From the NCBI GenBank assembly GCA_030538575.1, contig JAUNTR010000005.1:1-34253 (forward strand): 34,253 nucleotides of DNA. Direction: 5' to 3'. Shown piece after piece: positions 1-7,223 of the stretch (the stretch's first letter is position 1; every line of letters starts with the position of its first letter). The DNA is from Cruoricaptor ignavus (lineage in GTDB: Bacteria > Bacteroidota > Bacteroidia > Flavobacteriales > Weeksellaceae). A program made the position numbers and the translations under genes. The notes beneath the pieces were generated by a model. That model was given only the letters and a program-made list of their open reading frames with translations, searched no databases and was not told the origin of the DNA.

Positions 1-80
1 AACTGCTCTTATTCAATAAGAAAAAAATCTGCTCAGATGAACAGATTTGTTTTTTTTAGATTGAAAACCTAAAATTATAT

Positions 81-578
81 TTACTTCAAAACCTGCAATA
101 CAGCGGGGTAGTTTGGTTCTTGTGCAATTTCAGGAACTTGTTCGGTATAAATGATATTATTATTTTCATTAGCTACAATTACTGCTCTGGATAACAATCC
201 CTTCAGTGGTCCATCTAAGATTGTAACGCCATTGTCTTCACCAAAAGTACTACGGAAATCCGAAAGAGTTTCCACAGCATCTAATCCTTCAGCTGCACAA
301 AATCTACCCAAAGCAAATGGTAAATCCTTAGAAATATTAATAACAACGGTGTTTTCCAAATTGCCTGCTTCTACGTTAAACTGTCTTGCAGATGCGGCAC
401 AAACACCTGTATCTATACTTGGGAATATGTTGAGAACTTTTCTTTTTCCAGCAAAGTCCGAAAGTTGTTTTTCCTCTAACTGAGCATTAACCAAAGTGAA
501 ATCTGCCAATGTAGAACCCACTTTTGGAAGTTCGCCAATCGTATTAATCTCGTTTCCTTTTAATGTAATTTTTGCCAT
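81..578 (-). CDS. tpx: Thiol peroxidase (atypical 2-Cys peroxiredoxin)
   Basis: 165 aa, the full length of the Tpx family. It reduces hydrogen peroxide and alkyl hydroperoxides, normally using thioredoxin, and acts in the cytoplasm or periplasm depending on species; no signal peptide is seen here. The peroxidatic site reads PSIDTGVCA with Cys60 and Thr57, the resolving cysteine is Cys94 in GRFCAAEG, and Arg131 matches the conserved active-site arginine. The start is supported by a Bacteroidota -7 box about 26 nt upstream. It is a single gene, followed leftwards by the window edge. The identification is secure; the reductant partner is inferred from the family. Confidence 0.96.
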   Translation of the reverse strand: MAKITLKGNEINTIGELPKVGSTLADFTLVNAQLEEKQLSDFAGKRKVLNIFPSIDTGVCAASARQFNVEAGNLENTVVINISKDLPFALGRFCAAEGLDAVETLSDFRSTFGEDNGVTILDGPLKGLLSRAVIVANENNNIIYTEQVPEIAQEPNYPAVLQVLK

Positions 579-604
579 TTTGTTTGATTTTTAAATTGTG
601 TTCC

Positions 605-612
605 CAAAAATA
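605..612 (-). promoter_or_regulatory. -7 box (TATTTTTG) of tpx
   Basis: On the minus strand this reads TATTTTTG, a match to the Bacteroidota TAnnTTTG element, 26 nt before the tpx start codon. No good TTTG -33 element is visible at the expected spacing, so the assignment rests on the -7 box and its position. Confidence 0.4.
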
Positions 613-628
613 CAATTATTTTTTCGGA

Positions 629-2656
629 TTACTCTTTTATTATTTTTTTAGTTTGATTACAATATTGTGTTCTCACTTGGATAAGATAAATGCCCGCTTT
701 CAGCCCTGATAAATCCATAGTTTGCGAAGTTGCTTGGGTTGTTGTACTTACCAATCTTCCGCTGGTGTCATAGATAGAAATTCTCTCGCCAACCATAGGA
801 ACAATAATAGTTGTGAAATCTTTAACTCTTGTTGGATAAACCGAAATACTCGCACAATCGGATGATAGCCCATCGCTATTCAAAAGTCCTGATGCTACAA
901 TTGTATATTTAGAATTGGTTTCCGCTCCTGCATCATCAACCAAAGTTCCTTTATTGGAAACTTCTACTCTATAAGTTCTGCCAACAACTGGGTTATCTAT
1001 TGCTACTTGTTCCACATTATCCACCGTATTATCGCCTTTGGTTGCTTGAGCTAAAGGGTCGGCTTCGTTCAATCGCCAAGGATAATATACCGTTCCGTTT
1101 ACCGTATCTACAAGCCTCAAATCCAAATCGTTTACGAGTCTGCTTGCGTGATTGTTTTGCAAATCGTTTGGTGTTGTAAAAGGTTCAGCCGCAGGATCTA
1201 CCCAAGATATGGTAGCTTTTAGAGGTTCGTTTCCTGCTTTTATTTCAAAAGAATCTGCAACGCCCGAAGTGAGAGTTCTTTGCTCGAAAACGGCTTTATC
1301 TTGATGTTTGGCAATAATAATTTCCGCTGCTTTTTTGGCATCTGCAAGTCCCCAACCGAACCAAACATCTGGACCGATATTTCCTGCTTCGTTTGCGGTA
1401 TGCGTGAGTAAAGCCTTCATTTCATCGGCTTGATAAATAAAATCTGAATTCCCTGTTAAGGTTCTATTCACTTGGGTTAAAGCTCCTGCAATCCCAGAAA
1501 TCATCGCTGCGGAAAAAGACGTTCCTTGAGTTGTGGAGTAACTCGTAACTCCTGTATCTGTTGTATAAGTCGGTGCATAAATATTTTGTCCAACCGCTGA
1601 AATATCGGGTTTTATCGCTCCATCTTTTCTTGGTCCTGCACTACTATTTGCCCAACGTGTAACTTGCGAAGCTTCGGTGTAAATATTATCTGAACCCAAC
1701 TTGTTTACCGCACCAACCGTAATAATATTTTTAGCCAAAGCTCCCCAACCAATGCAATAATAACCGTTGTTACAATTGGCAGGTGGCAATTCTTCTCCCG
1801 TTGTAAAAGGTATGTAATTTCCTGTGCTGTTATCAATTTTATATTTTGTAGCATTCGCAGGAGGCACTAATCCGTAATAGTTTCCTGTGGATTTTACAAC
1901 AACTTGGTTCGGATTGGCATAAACTATTTTATCATAATTGGCATCTAACTCGTGATAACTGCCCGAATAAGTATCTTGTTTTGTAGTTTTATAAAGTTCA
2001 TAATCCCCGAACCAATACCACGCATTTCCGCTTTGGCTCCAACCGAGATTTGTTCCGTAGGAGTGGTTGGAAATATTGGCAGATGTGGCAGCTTCTAACT
2101 TTTGATAATTCGTGCCAAGACTGGTTGTTCCGAAAAAATAATTATCAAATGTTGCATTAGGCAAAATTCCCTTTGCTGTTCCTATTTTTCCAACAGCACC
2201 AATAACTCCCGTAACCATCGTAGAGTGCGGACTGTATTGTGCGGTATCGGTTTCTTTCAAGGTTATTCTGTCAGGATTTTCAAATTCGTTATGATTTGCA
2301 AAAATTTTTCCTGTATCCATAATTAGGATATTAATTCCCGTACCATCAATAGATGTATCTAATCCTGCGATAGTTGTATTTTGCAATGCAGGAATATTGG
2401 CTGTGATATTAGCCGCTTCGTCTTCGGATTTCCAAAGAAGTGGAGCACCATTAACAAAAGTAGCCAAATTTTGTTTTAAAATTTCTGTATTAGCAGAATC
2501 ATTTTTTTTAGAAGTATTCTTGCTTAGATAACGTTCGAGTTGTTTTAGGTTGTCTTGATATTGTTTCTCGAACTCTTGGTTTAGTTTGGTTTTTTCTTGA
2601 GCATTTAGGAACAGCGAAAATCCTAATAAAAAAATACTATAAGTGATTTTTTTCAT
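629..2656 (-). CDS. Secreted subtilisin-like (S8) serine peptidase with T9SS sorting domain
   Basis: 675 aa from the chosen start MKKITYSIFLL, which begins a clean signal peptide (hydrophobic core, cleavage near NAQ-EK); an upstream in-frame Met adds 19 residues that would bury the signal, and the -7 box lies between the two. Catalytic triad by motif: Asp114 in IMDTGK, His144 in SPHSTMVTG, Ser380 in TQGTSFSAAM. A beta-rich domain follows (about 460-595), then a roughly 75-residue C-terminal domain with ISIYDTSGRLV and GLKAGIYLIQV, typical of the type A sorting signal of type IX secretion. Export across the outer membrane is therefore expected. Substrate unknown. Class assignment is firm. Confidence 0.93.
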   Translation of the reverse strand: MKKITYSIFLLGFSLFLNAQEKTKLNQEFEKQYQDNLKQLERYLSKNTSKKNDSANTEILKQNLATFVNGAPLLWKSEDEAANITANIPALQNTTIAGLDTSIDGTGINILIMDTGKIFANHNEFENPDRITLKETDTAQYSPHSTMVTGVIGAVGKIGTAKGILPNATFDNYFFGTTSLGTNYQKLEAATSANISNHSYGTNLGWSQSGNAWYWFGDYELYKTTKQDTYSGSYHELDANYDKIVYANPNQVVVKSTGNYYGLVPPANATKYKIDNSTGNYIPFTTGEELPPANCNNGYYCIGWGALAKNIITVGAVNKLGSDNIYTEASQVTRWANSSAGPRKDGAIKPDISAVGQNIYAPTYTTDTGVTSYSTTQGTSFSAAMISGIAGALTQVNRTLTGNSDFIYQADEMKALLTHTANEAGNIGPDVWFGWGLADAKKAAEIIIAKHQDKAVFEQRTLTSGVADSFEIKAGNEPLKATISWVDPAAEPFTTPNDLQNNHASRLVNDLDLRLVDTVNGTVYYPWRLNEADPLAQATKGDNTVDNVEQVAIDNPVVGRTYRVEVSNKGTLVDDAGAETNSKYTIVASGLLNSDGLSSDCASISVYPTRVKDFTTIIVPMVGERISIYDTSGRLVSTTTQATSQTMDLSGLKAGIYLIQVRTQYCNQTKKIIKE

Positions 2657-2671
2657 CAATTTATTTTTTTG

Positions 2672-2679
2672 CAAATATA
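2672..2679 (-). promoter_or_regulatory. -7 box (TATATTTG) of the S8 peptidase gene
   Basis: Minus-strand TATATTTG fits TAnnTTTG exactly and lies 15 nt before the chosen ATG at 2656. It sits downstream of the alternative upstream Met (2713), so the shorter protein is the one this promoter could make. No clear -33 element. Confidence 0.42.
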
Positions 2680-2736
2680 TTACTTTTAGAAGGAATTTTG
2701 CATTATAAAACAAATAGATTGTATGAATAAAGGCAT

Positions 2737-3402
2737 CTAATGTTTATGCGTTTTCATATATTCACTTTTCATTTGTATTATTTCATCGTGGTTCTCAAAA
2801 GATAAGTTTAATAATTCATCATTCGTGAGTTTATCAATATCATCCTGTGTTTTATTGGTTTTTGTAGAGATGATTTTTTTCAATCTTTTTATCTCCTTTT
2901 CTTTTATTCGGCTGTTATATTTATCTAATTTAAGATGATAAAACACCGAATAAGGATGATTTAGATTAAGTTTTTTAGCCACGCTTTTTAGTTCAGCTCC
3001 ATCTCTATGAAGATAATATCCCAATCTTTCCCAAGAAAAAAGAAGTCTTCGTTTTACAACATCCGCAACAACCCAATCCTTAAATTCGTGCATTAGAGCA
3101 ACACTCAGCGAATCGTTATAAGTCCTAATTCTTGGTTTTATAAATTTATATTCTGCTAATGTGCGGTCAAAATCCTCCGAATTGATAATTATTTTATAAT
3201 CTTCATCCAAATTTTTATAATTATAATTTATAAAATCAACATTATCAATCTCTTTTACTTTTTCTTCTCTACTCAGTGTCGATTTACTGAACTTAAAATT
3301 ACTATTTCCTGTTTTTTTGGAAAACTCTATATTTTGCTTACACGAAAACAGCACGAACACAAATAATATTCGGAAGATTATCACATTTTTTTTCAAATAC
3401 AT
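2737..3402 (-). CDS. Hypothetical lipoprotein
   Basis: 221 aa and not assigned to a family. The N-terminus has positive residues, a hydrophobic stretch and a lipobox (VLFSC, Cys21), so it should be a lipid-anchored envelope protein. The rest is charged and Lys/Glu-rich, predicted mostly helical, with a repeated flavour of Lys-Glu runs around residues 165-185 and no Cys after the lipobox. It lies 80 bp upstream of the S8 peptidase gene on the same strand, so co-transcription is possible, but the peptidase has its own -7 box. Codon use matches the core neighbours. Function unknown. Confidence 0.65.
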   Translation of the reverse strand: MYLKKNVIIFRILFVFVLFSCKQNIEFSKKTGNSNFKFSKSTLSREEKVKEIDNVDFINYNYKNLDEDYKIIINSEDFDRTLAEYKFIKPRIRTYNDSLSVALMHEFKDWVVADVVKRRLLFSWERLGYYLHRDGAELKSVAKKLNLNHPYSVFYHLKLDKYNSRIKEKEIKRLKKIISTKTNKTQDDIDKLTNDELLNLSFENHDEIIQMKSEYMKTHKH

Positions 3403-3461
3403 ATATCTTGATTTTTCACCTTACAAATTCTAAAATAGATTAAACAACAGTATTTCTATTT

Positions 3462-4019
3462 TTAATAAGAAGGCATATTTTCCTCTTGGTGGGTAAGTAA
3501 AGTACAATCGCGAAGTGCATAACCAACGCATAGTAATCTATATCCAGCATCTAATTGGCTGTCTTTTAGAAATCTTTGGAGAGTGTTATCAACCTCCCCA
3601 GAAACAAGCAATGCGACACAGGTTGAACTTGCTCCTGCTCGGTCAGAATATGGCAAATCTAAACCATACATCTCAGCTGCATCAAGAATATAGGTATCTT
3701 CTGTAATTCTTATTTGATACTCTCCATCAGGAGTTATAAACTTAACGTCAAACCCATATGGAGTCAACATAACACGTCTTGACTTTTCTTTTACTTTACT
3801 TAAATCAAGTCTTCTATTTTCAACAAATTTATAATAATTCTCAACAGAACCATATTTCTTGAGAATTACCTCTTTTTAAAATGAAGTGAATGGTTGTTTC
3901 ATATTAAATCTTTTTTCAACCTCACTAAAAGACAAATCTTGTTTTTGAATACTTTCATCGTTATGGGAACAACTGAAAGCCAAAAGCGAAAACACACTAA
4001 CTAAAAAGAACTTTTTCAT
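3462..4019 (-). pseudogene. 2Fe-2S ferredoxin-like lipoprotein, interrupted by a nonsense codon
   Basis: Reading from ATG at 4019 gives a lipoprotein signal (MKKFFLVSVFSLLAFSC, Cys17) and then TAA at codon 48 (3876-3878). The same frame continues without further stops to 3462, so the intact gene would be 185 aa. The distal part is a plant-type ferredoxin fold: VKFITPDGEYQIRI, then LDLPYSDRAGASSTC, then RLLCVGY and DCTLLTH. Of the four cluster cysteines expected in this pattern, the first is Asp and the second is Ser; only the third and fourth remain. So two independent lesions exist: a stop and a broken ligand set. It may be a pseudogene, a non-cluster-binding derivative, or hold a sequencing error at the stop. 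A Met at 3770 could restart translation without the lipid anchor. Confidence 0.7.
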
Positions 4020-4103
4020 AATATTAAATTTTTGATTTTATAAATATTTGGTGTTGATTTATAATCATAAATTAACCCAATAATCAAGTTTATAAATCTG
4101 CTC

Positions 4104-4111
4104 CAAATATA
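4104..4111 (-). promoter_or_regulatory. -7 box (TATATTTG) of the ferredoxin-like lipoprotein gene
   Basis: Minus-strand TATATTTG, 84 nt before the ATG at 4019. A TTG lies 24 bp further upstream (4136-4138), slightly wide for the -33 element. The survival of a good promoter in front of a broken gene suggests recent inactivation. Confidence 0.35.
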
Positions 4112-4276
4112 TAAACTCTTTTTCAATTAAAAAAACAATTCGCTCATTTATTTTAATTTAATCTAAATAAAACCAATTACGGTTTTAAAGGAAATTCAAT
4201 TGCAATTTTAAAGAAAATTATCATTATTGAAAATAAAACTAAATTTTAACAAAAAAAAGTTTGTGCTTACTTTTTT

Positions 4277-4292
4277 TGGCACGGTAATTGTT
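4277..4292 (+). promoter_or_regulatory. Candidate sigma-54 (RpoN) promoter
   Basis: TGGCACGGTAATTGTT matches the sigma-54 consensus TGGCACGNNNNTTGCW at every fixed position except T for C in the -12 GC pair, with correct spacing between the GG and the -12 element. It sits in a gene-free stretch of about 350 bp (4020-4369) and points towards the terminator at 4347-4370. Expected start near 4302. No enhancer-binding-protein site was recognised. Confidence 0.45.
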
Positions 4293-4301
4293 ACTATATA
4301 A

Positions 4302-4371
4302 TCAGATTCTCATGTTTAATTTGAGTTTTCATGGTTATTAGTTTTTACCCAGCTTCGGCTGGGTTTTTTTT
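4302..4371 (+). ncRNA. Candidate small RNA from the sigma-54-like promoter
   Basis: A transcript starting about 12 nt after the -12 element and ending in the T-run after the TTCG hairpin would be about 70 nt. It contains only a 9-codon ORF (4312-4341) without a convincing ribosome site. Its 3' end abuts the stop codon of convergent rsgA (4370-4372). The RNA is inferred only from promoter plus terminator; it was not matched to any known family. Confidence 0.3.
4347..4370 (+). terminator. Intrinsic terminator, TTCG tetraloop
   Basis: Perfect 7-bp stem ACCCAGC/GCTGGGT closed by a TTCG loop, followed on the plus strand by eight T. On the minus strand the hairpin is followed by AAAAAC, so it is built to stop plus-strand RNA even though the nearest annotated gene (rsgA) reads the other way. 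Confidence 0.6.
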
Positions 4372-5305
4372 ATTGTTTTCCTGCCTGTTCTTCAGCTTCT
4401 TCCATCAATTTCAAATAAGTCATATAGCGGGATTCATCTATCTCGCCATCTTCCAAACCTTGCAATACAGCACACTTTGGCTCGTTGATATGCAAACAAT
4501 TATGAAATTTGCACGCTCTCCCTTTACTGAAAATTTCAGGAAAATAATGTTGTATTTCTTCCTTCTCTACATCTATCATCGCAAATTCTCGAACGCCAGG
4601 CGTATCTATAACCGCTCCGCCAAAATGCCAAAAATACATTTGTGCAAAAGTTGTCGTGTGTTTTCCCTTCAAATGCGTATCGGAAATTTCACTGGTTTTT
4701 AAATTGAGATTTGGTTGAAGAGCATTAACCAAAGTAGATTTTCCACTCCCAGAATGTCCAAAAAACACAGAGGTTTTATCTTTAATTAAACCCTTTAACT
4801 CATTCAAATTCAATTGATTATAAGAAGAAATGGGTAAAGTTTTGTAGCCGAAATTTTGATACATCAGTTCCAATTGTTCTACAATTTCCATTTCTTCATC
4901 GGAAAGCAAATCGACTTTATTAAAAAGAATAATCGGCGTAATATTGTAAGCCTCGCAACACGCCAAAAATCTGTCCAAAAATCCGAGAGAGGTTTCGGGA
5001 TGTTTCAGCGTAAAAATAAAACACGCCAAATCCAAATTAGATGCGATGATATGGGCTTCTTTGGAAAGGTTTACCGATTTTCGGATAAGGTAATTTTTGC
5101 GAGGTTCTATCTTTGTAATCCACGCAATATCATCTTGTTCCAACTGAAATTCTACAAAATCGCCAACGGCTAACGGATTGGTTAATCGGGTTTTGATGAG
5201 CTTGAATTTCCCTCGAATTCGTGCTTCGAACACTATTCCGCTTTGCTCGTCTAAAACTTGATACCAACTTCCTGTTGATTTTATGATAAGTCCTTTTATA
5301 TTCAT
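4370..5305 (-). CDS. rsgA: Ribosome small subunit-dependent GTPase RsgA
   Basis: 311 aa, the usual length. RsgA is a circularly permuted GTPase that checks late 30S subunit maturation. Seen in order: N-terminal OB-fold (about 1-70), G4 NKVD (129-132), G1 GHSGSGKST (183-191), G3 DTPG (234-237), then the C-terminal zinc site Cys265-x4-Cys270-x-His272-x5-Cys278. This order (G4 before G1) is the hallmark of the family. The start codon follows almost directly the U-tract of a strong hairpin (5314-5347), so expression may depend on read-through or an internal promoter. The stop overlaps the end of the convergent small-RNA terminator. Confidence 0.97.
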   Translation of the reverse strand: MNIKGLIIKSTGSWYQVLDEQSGIVFEARIRGKFKLIKTRLTNPLAVGDFVEFQLEQDDIAWITKIEPRKNYLIRKSVNLSKEAHIIASNLDLACFIFTLKHPETSLGFLDRFLACCEAYNITPIILFNKVDLLSDEEMEIVEQLELMYQNFGYKTLPISSYNQLNLNELKGLIKDKTSVFFGHSGSGKSTLVNALQPNLNLKTSEISDTHLKGKHTTTFAQMYFWHFGGAVIDTPGVREFAMIDVEKEEIQHYFPEIFSKGRACKFHNCLHINEPKCAVLQGLEDGEIDESRYMTYLKLMEEAEEQAGKQ

Positions 5306-5313
5306 AAAAAAAT

Positions 5314-5347
5314 AAAAGGCTAAATTAATGAATTAATTTAACCTTTT
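5314..5347 (-). terminator. 15-bp hairpin terminator between DAHP synthase and rsgA
   Basis: Arms AAAAGGCTAAATTAA and TTAATTTAACCTTTT pair with one mismatch around a 4-nt loop. On the minus strand it is followed by TATTTTTTT and then, at once, the rsgA ATG. It can end the upstream DAHP synthase transcript; its closeness to rsgA (9 nt) also allows an attenuator role. Confidence 0.6.
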
Positions 5348-5444
5348 TATAATGTATTGATTTTAATTTGAAATAAATATCTCATCAAAGCCTCTGAAAC
5401 TCAATTTGACAATGTTGAATATTTAAAATTAAAAACAGAAAAAA

Positions 5445-6524
5445 TTATTTACCAATCATCAGATTATTTTGTACCTCGATGGATTCTTCGTGAATGGCTT
5501 TGAAAACTTTTTCTATAAAATCTTTGGACATTCCTGTTTCATCAGCTTTTTGCGAAGCATATTCGGTAATTACTTTCCATCTTTCTGGTTGGAAAATTGC
5601 GATATTATTCTCTTTTTTCACTGTACCAATTTGCTCGGAAACTTTCATTCTTTGGGATAAAAGTGTAATCAATTGGAAATCTATATCCGAAATTAAAGTT
5701 CTGTGTTGTCCTAAAACACCTTCGTAACCCGAAATATCAGATTTTCTTATTTTCAGATTTTTTATCATTTCTGCCAAAACTTCCGGTGTAATCTGCTGTG
5801 CAGCATCGCTCCAAGCTTCATCGGGAGTGCAGTGCGTTTCTATCATTGCACCGTGATAACCTACGTTTAACGCCTCTTGGGAAACCGAAGCCAAATCTAC
5901 TCTATTCCCGCAAATGTGCGATGGGTCAACAATCATCGGGATATTTGGGAATTGGTTTTTGAAATCTAATGCAATCTGCCAGTTTGGCGTATTTCTGTAT
6001 TTAGTTTTTTGGTAGCTGGAAAAACCTCTGTGTATCGCACCAAGATTTTCTATACCTTGTCCCAAAAGCCTTTCCATTGCTCCAATCCAAAGTGCTAAAT
6101 CTGGATTTACGGGATTTTTCACCAAAACAGGTTTGTTAGTTCCTCTTAGTGCAACAGCAATTTCTTGCACTGTAAAAGGATTAACTGTGGAGCGAGCCCC
6201 AATCCAAAGAATATCTACATCGGCTTCCAAAGCTGCAAAAACGTGATGAGCATTGGCAACTTCGGTAGCGGTTTTAAAACCAAATTCTTCTTTTACCTTT
6301 TTCAACCAATTCAGACCGATAACTCCAACTCCTTCAAAACCATTAGGTTTTGTTCTTGGTTTCCAAATTCCGGCACGAAATACAGGAACATTGGCATTGG
6401 TTTCTTTTATTCTTTTTGCAGTTTCCAGCATTTGTGCTTCACTTTCGGCACTGCATGGCCCCGCAATAACAAGCGGTTGAGCAAATTCATTAATCCACTC
6501 GTTTTTCAAATCTTTTAATTCCAT
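5445..6524 (-). CDS. Bifunctional DAHP synthase / chorismate mutase (type II)
   Basis: 359 aa. The N-terminal part (about 1-265) is a type I-beta 3-deoxy-7-phosphoheptulonate synthase: GPCSAES at 22-28, GIWKPRTKP near 52-60, LVKNP and VDPSHICG in the barrel. It condenses phosphoenolpyruvate and erythrose 4-phosphate, the first step of aromatic amino acid synthesis. From about 268 a helical AroQ-type chorismate mutase follows (DFQLITLLSQRM, then FQPERW), which makes prephenate. This fusion order is common in Flavobacteriia. Fusion of mutase to synthase usually gives feedback control by prephenate or chorismate; that is known for relatives, not shown here. A hairpin lies in its upstream region (6549-6576). 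Confidence 0.95.
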   Translation of the reverse strand: MELKDLKNEWINEFAQPLVIAGPCSAESEAQMLETAKRIKETNANVPVFRAGIWKPRTKPNGFEGVGVIGLNWLKKVKEEFGFKTATEVANAHHVFAALEADVDILWIGARSTVNPFTVQEIAVALRGTNKPVLVKNPVNPDLALWIGAMERLLGQGIENLGAIHRGFSSYQKTKYRNTPNWQIALDFKNQFPNIPMIVDPSHICGNRVDLASVSQEALNVGYHGAMIETHCTPDEAWSDAAQQITPEVLAEMIKNLKIRKSDISGYEGVLGQHRTLISDIDFQLITLLSQRMKVSEQIGTVKKENNIAIFQPERWKVITEYASQKADETGMSKDFIEKVFKAIHEESIEVQNNLMIGK

Positions 6525-6548
6525 CTTATTTTTTATAAATATTTTTTT

Positions 6549-6576
6549 ATACTGTTAGTTTAAATTTTTACAGTAT
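6549..6576. repeat. Inverted repeat in the leader of the DAHP synthase gene
   Basis: ATACTGT and ACAGTAT form a 7-bp perfect stem with a 14-nt A+T-rich loop. On the plus strand it is followed by TTTTGTTTT, but no plus-strand gene exists nearby. On the minus strand it would lie in the DAHP synthase 5' leader. Role unknown; may be an operator or a weak bidirectional terminator for dnaX. Confidence 0.35.
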
Positions 6577-6608
6577 TTTGTTTTAGAATATGCAAATAAA
6601 TGAAAAAT

Positions 6609-7223
6609 TTATGAGAAATCAAATTTTAATAAGTCATCCAACTCTTTTAATACCGAATTTTTTTTCACCATTTTGTCGAATAACGTTTTTTTGGTTACCA
6701 CTTCTTTCTTCATATTCTCATCCATCACGTAGTTTATTTGTATTTTAAAATGATTGACTTTGTGCTTGAAATGGTTGAAAAAATCTGCCTGAACCTTGTC
6801 AAATTCAGCTTTTGCAGTATCAGATGGATATTTTATTTGGATGGTATCTTCGTCTGTTTTAGATAATTTGAAACTACTAATGGCATTGTAAACCACAATA
6901 TCTTTTTTCCTTGTGTTTTCGACAAAAATCCGCCATTCGGTTTGCAAATCGGTATCGGTGAAGTGATGATTTGGCAAATCCTCTTCGGAAGGCAACACTC
7001 GGCTTTCTTGTTCCTCTTCTTCCTTTTTCTCGAATTCGGCTTTTATGCTAAATTTGGATAATCTTTTCTCCCCAAGTGGTTTTTCGGCAACTTTTATTTT
7101 TTCTACAATTTTTTCAATAGACTTTTCTGCCACTTTTCCCGATTGGGTCGGCGTTGCATTGTCTTTTTTATCGATAAGTTTTTCCGAAGCAGTTCTAAGA
7201 AACGGTGTGAGTATCAGATACTT
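6609..7223 (-). CDS. dnaX: DnaX tau-specific C-terminal extension, reached by -1 frameshift
   Basis: An open frame of 204 codons lies in the -1 frame just after the dnaX slippery run; with a -1 slip after the third AAA codon, tau becomes 359 + 204 = 563 aa, a usual tau length. The joint reads KKK then KYLILTPFLRTASEK. A GTG-start ORF (7133) is contained inside, but nothing suggests independent translation. The linker is Lys/Glu-rich (about 60 residues), followed by a folded domain with TEWRIFVENTRKKD and a KFDFS end that fits the polymerase alpha/DnaB-interacting tail of tau. It lies directly before the DAHP synthase gene (84 bp). Confidence 0.8.
   Translation of the reverse strand, partial: KYLILTPFLRTASEKLIDKKDNATPTQSGKVAEKSIEKIVEKIKVAEKPLGEKRLSKFSIKAEFEKKEEEEQESRVLPSEEDLPNHHFTDTDLQTEWRIFVENTRKKDIVVYNAISSFKLSKTDEDTIQIKYPSDTAKAEFDKVQADFFNHFKHKVNHFKIQINYVMDENMKKEVVTKKTLFDKMVKKNSVLKELDDLLKFDFS

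Noticed and set aside
4331-4702. A 123-aa plus-strand ORF
   Set aside because: Lies antisense to rsgA, begins in the terminator stem region and shows no domain pattern; it is a shadow of rsgA.
6609-7133. A separate 174-aa gene starting at GTG 7133
   Set aside because: Its frame extends upstream without stops to the dnaX slippery run and its content fits the tau tail; no ribosome site or promoter supports independent translation.
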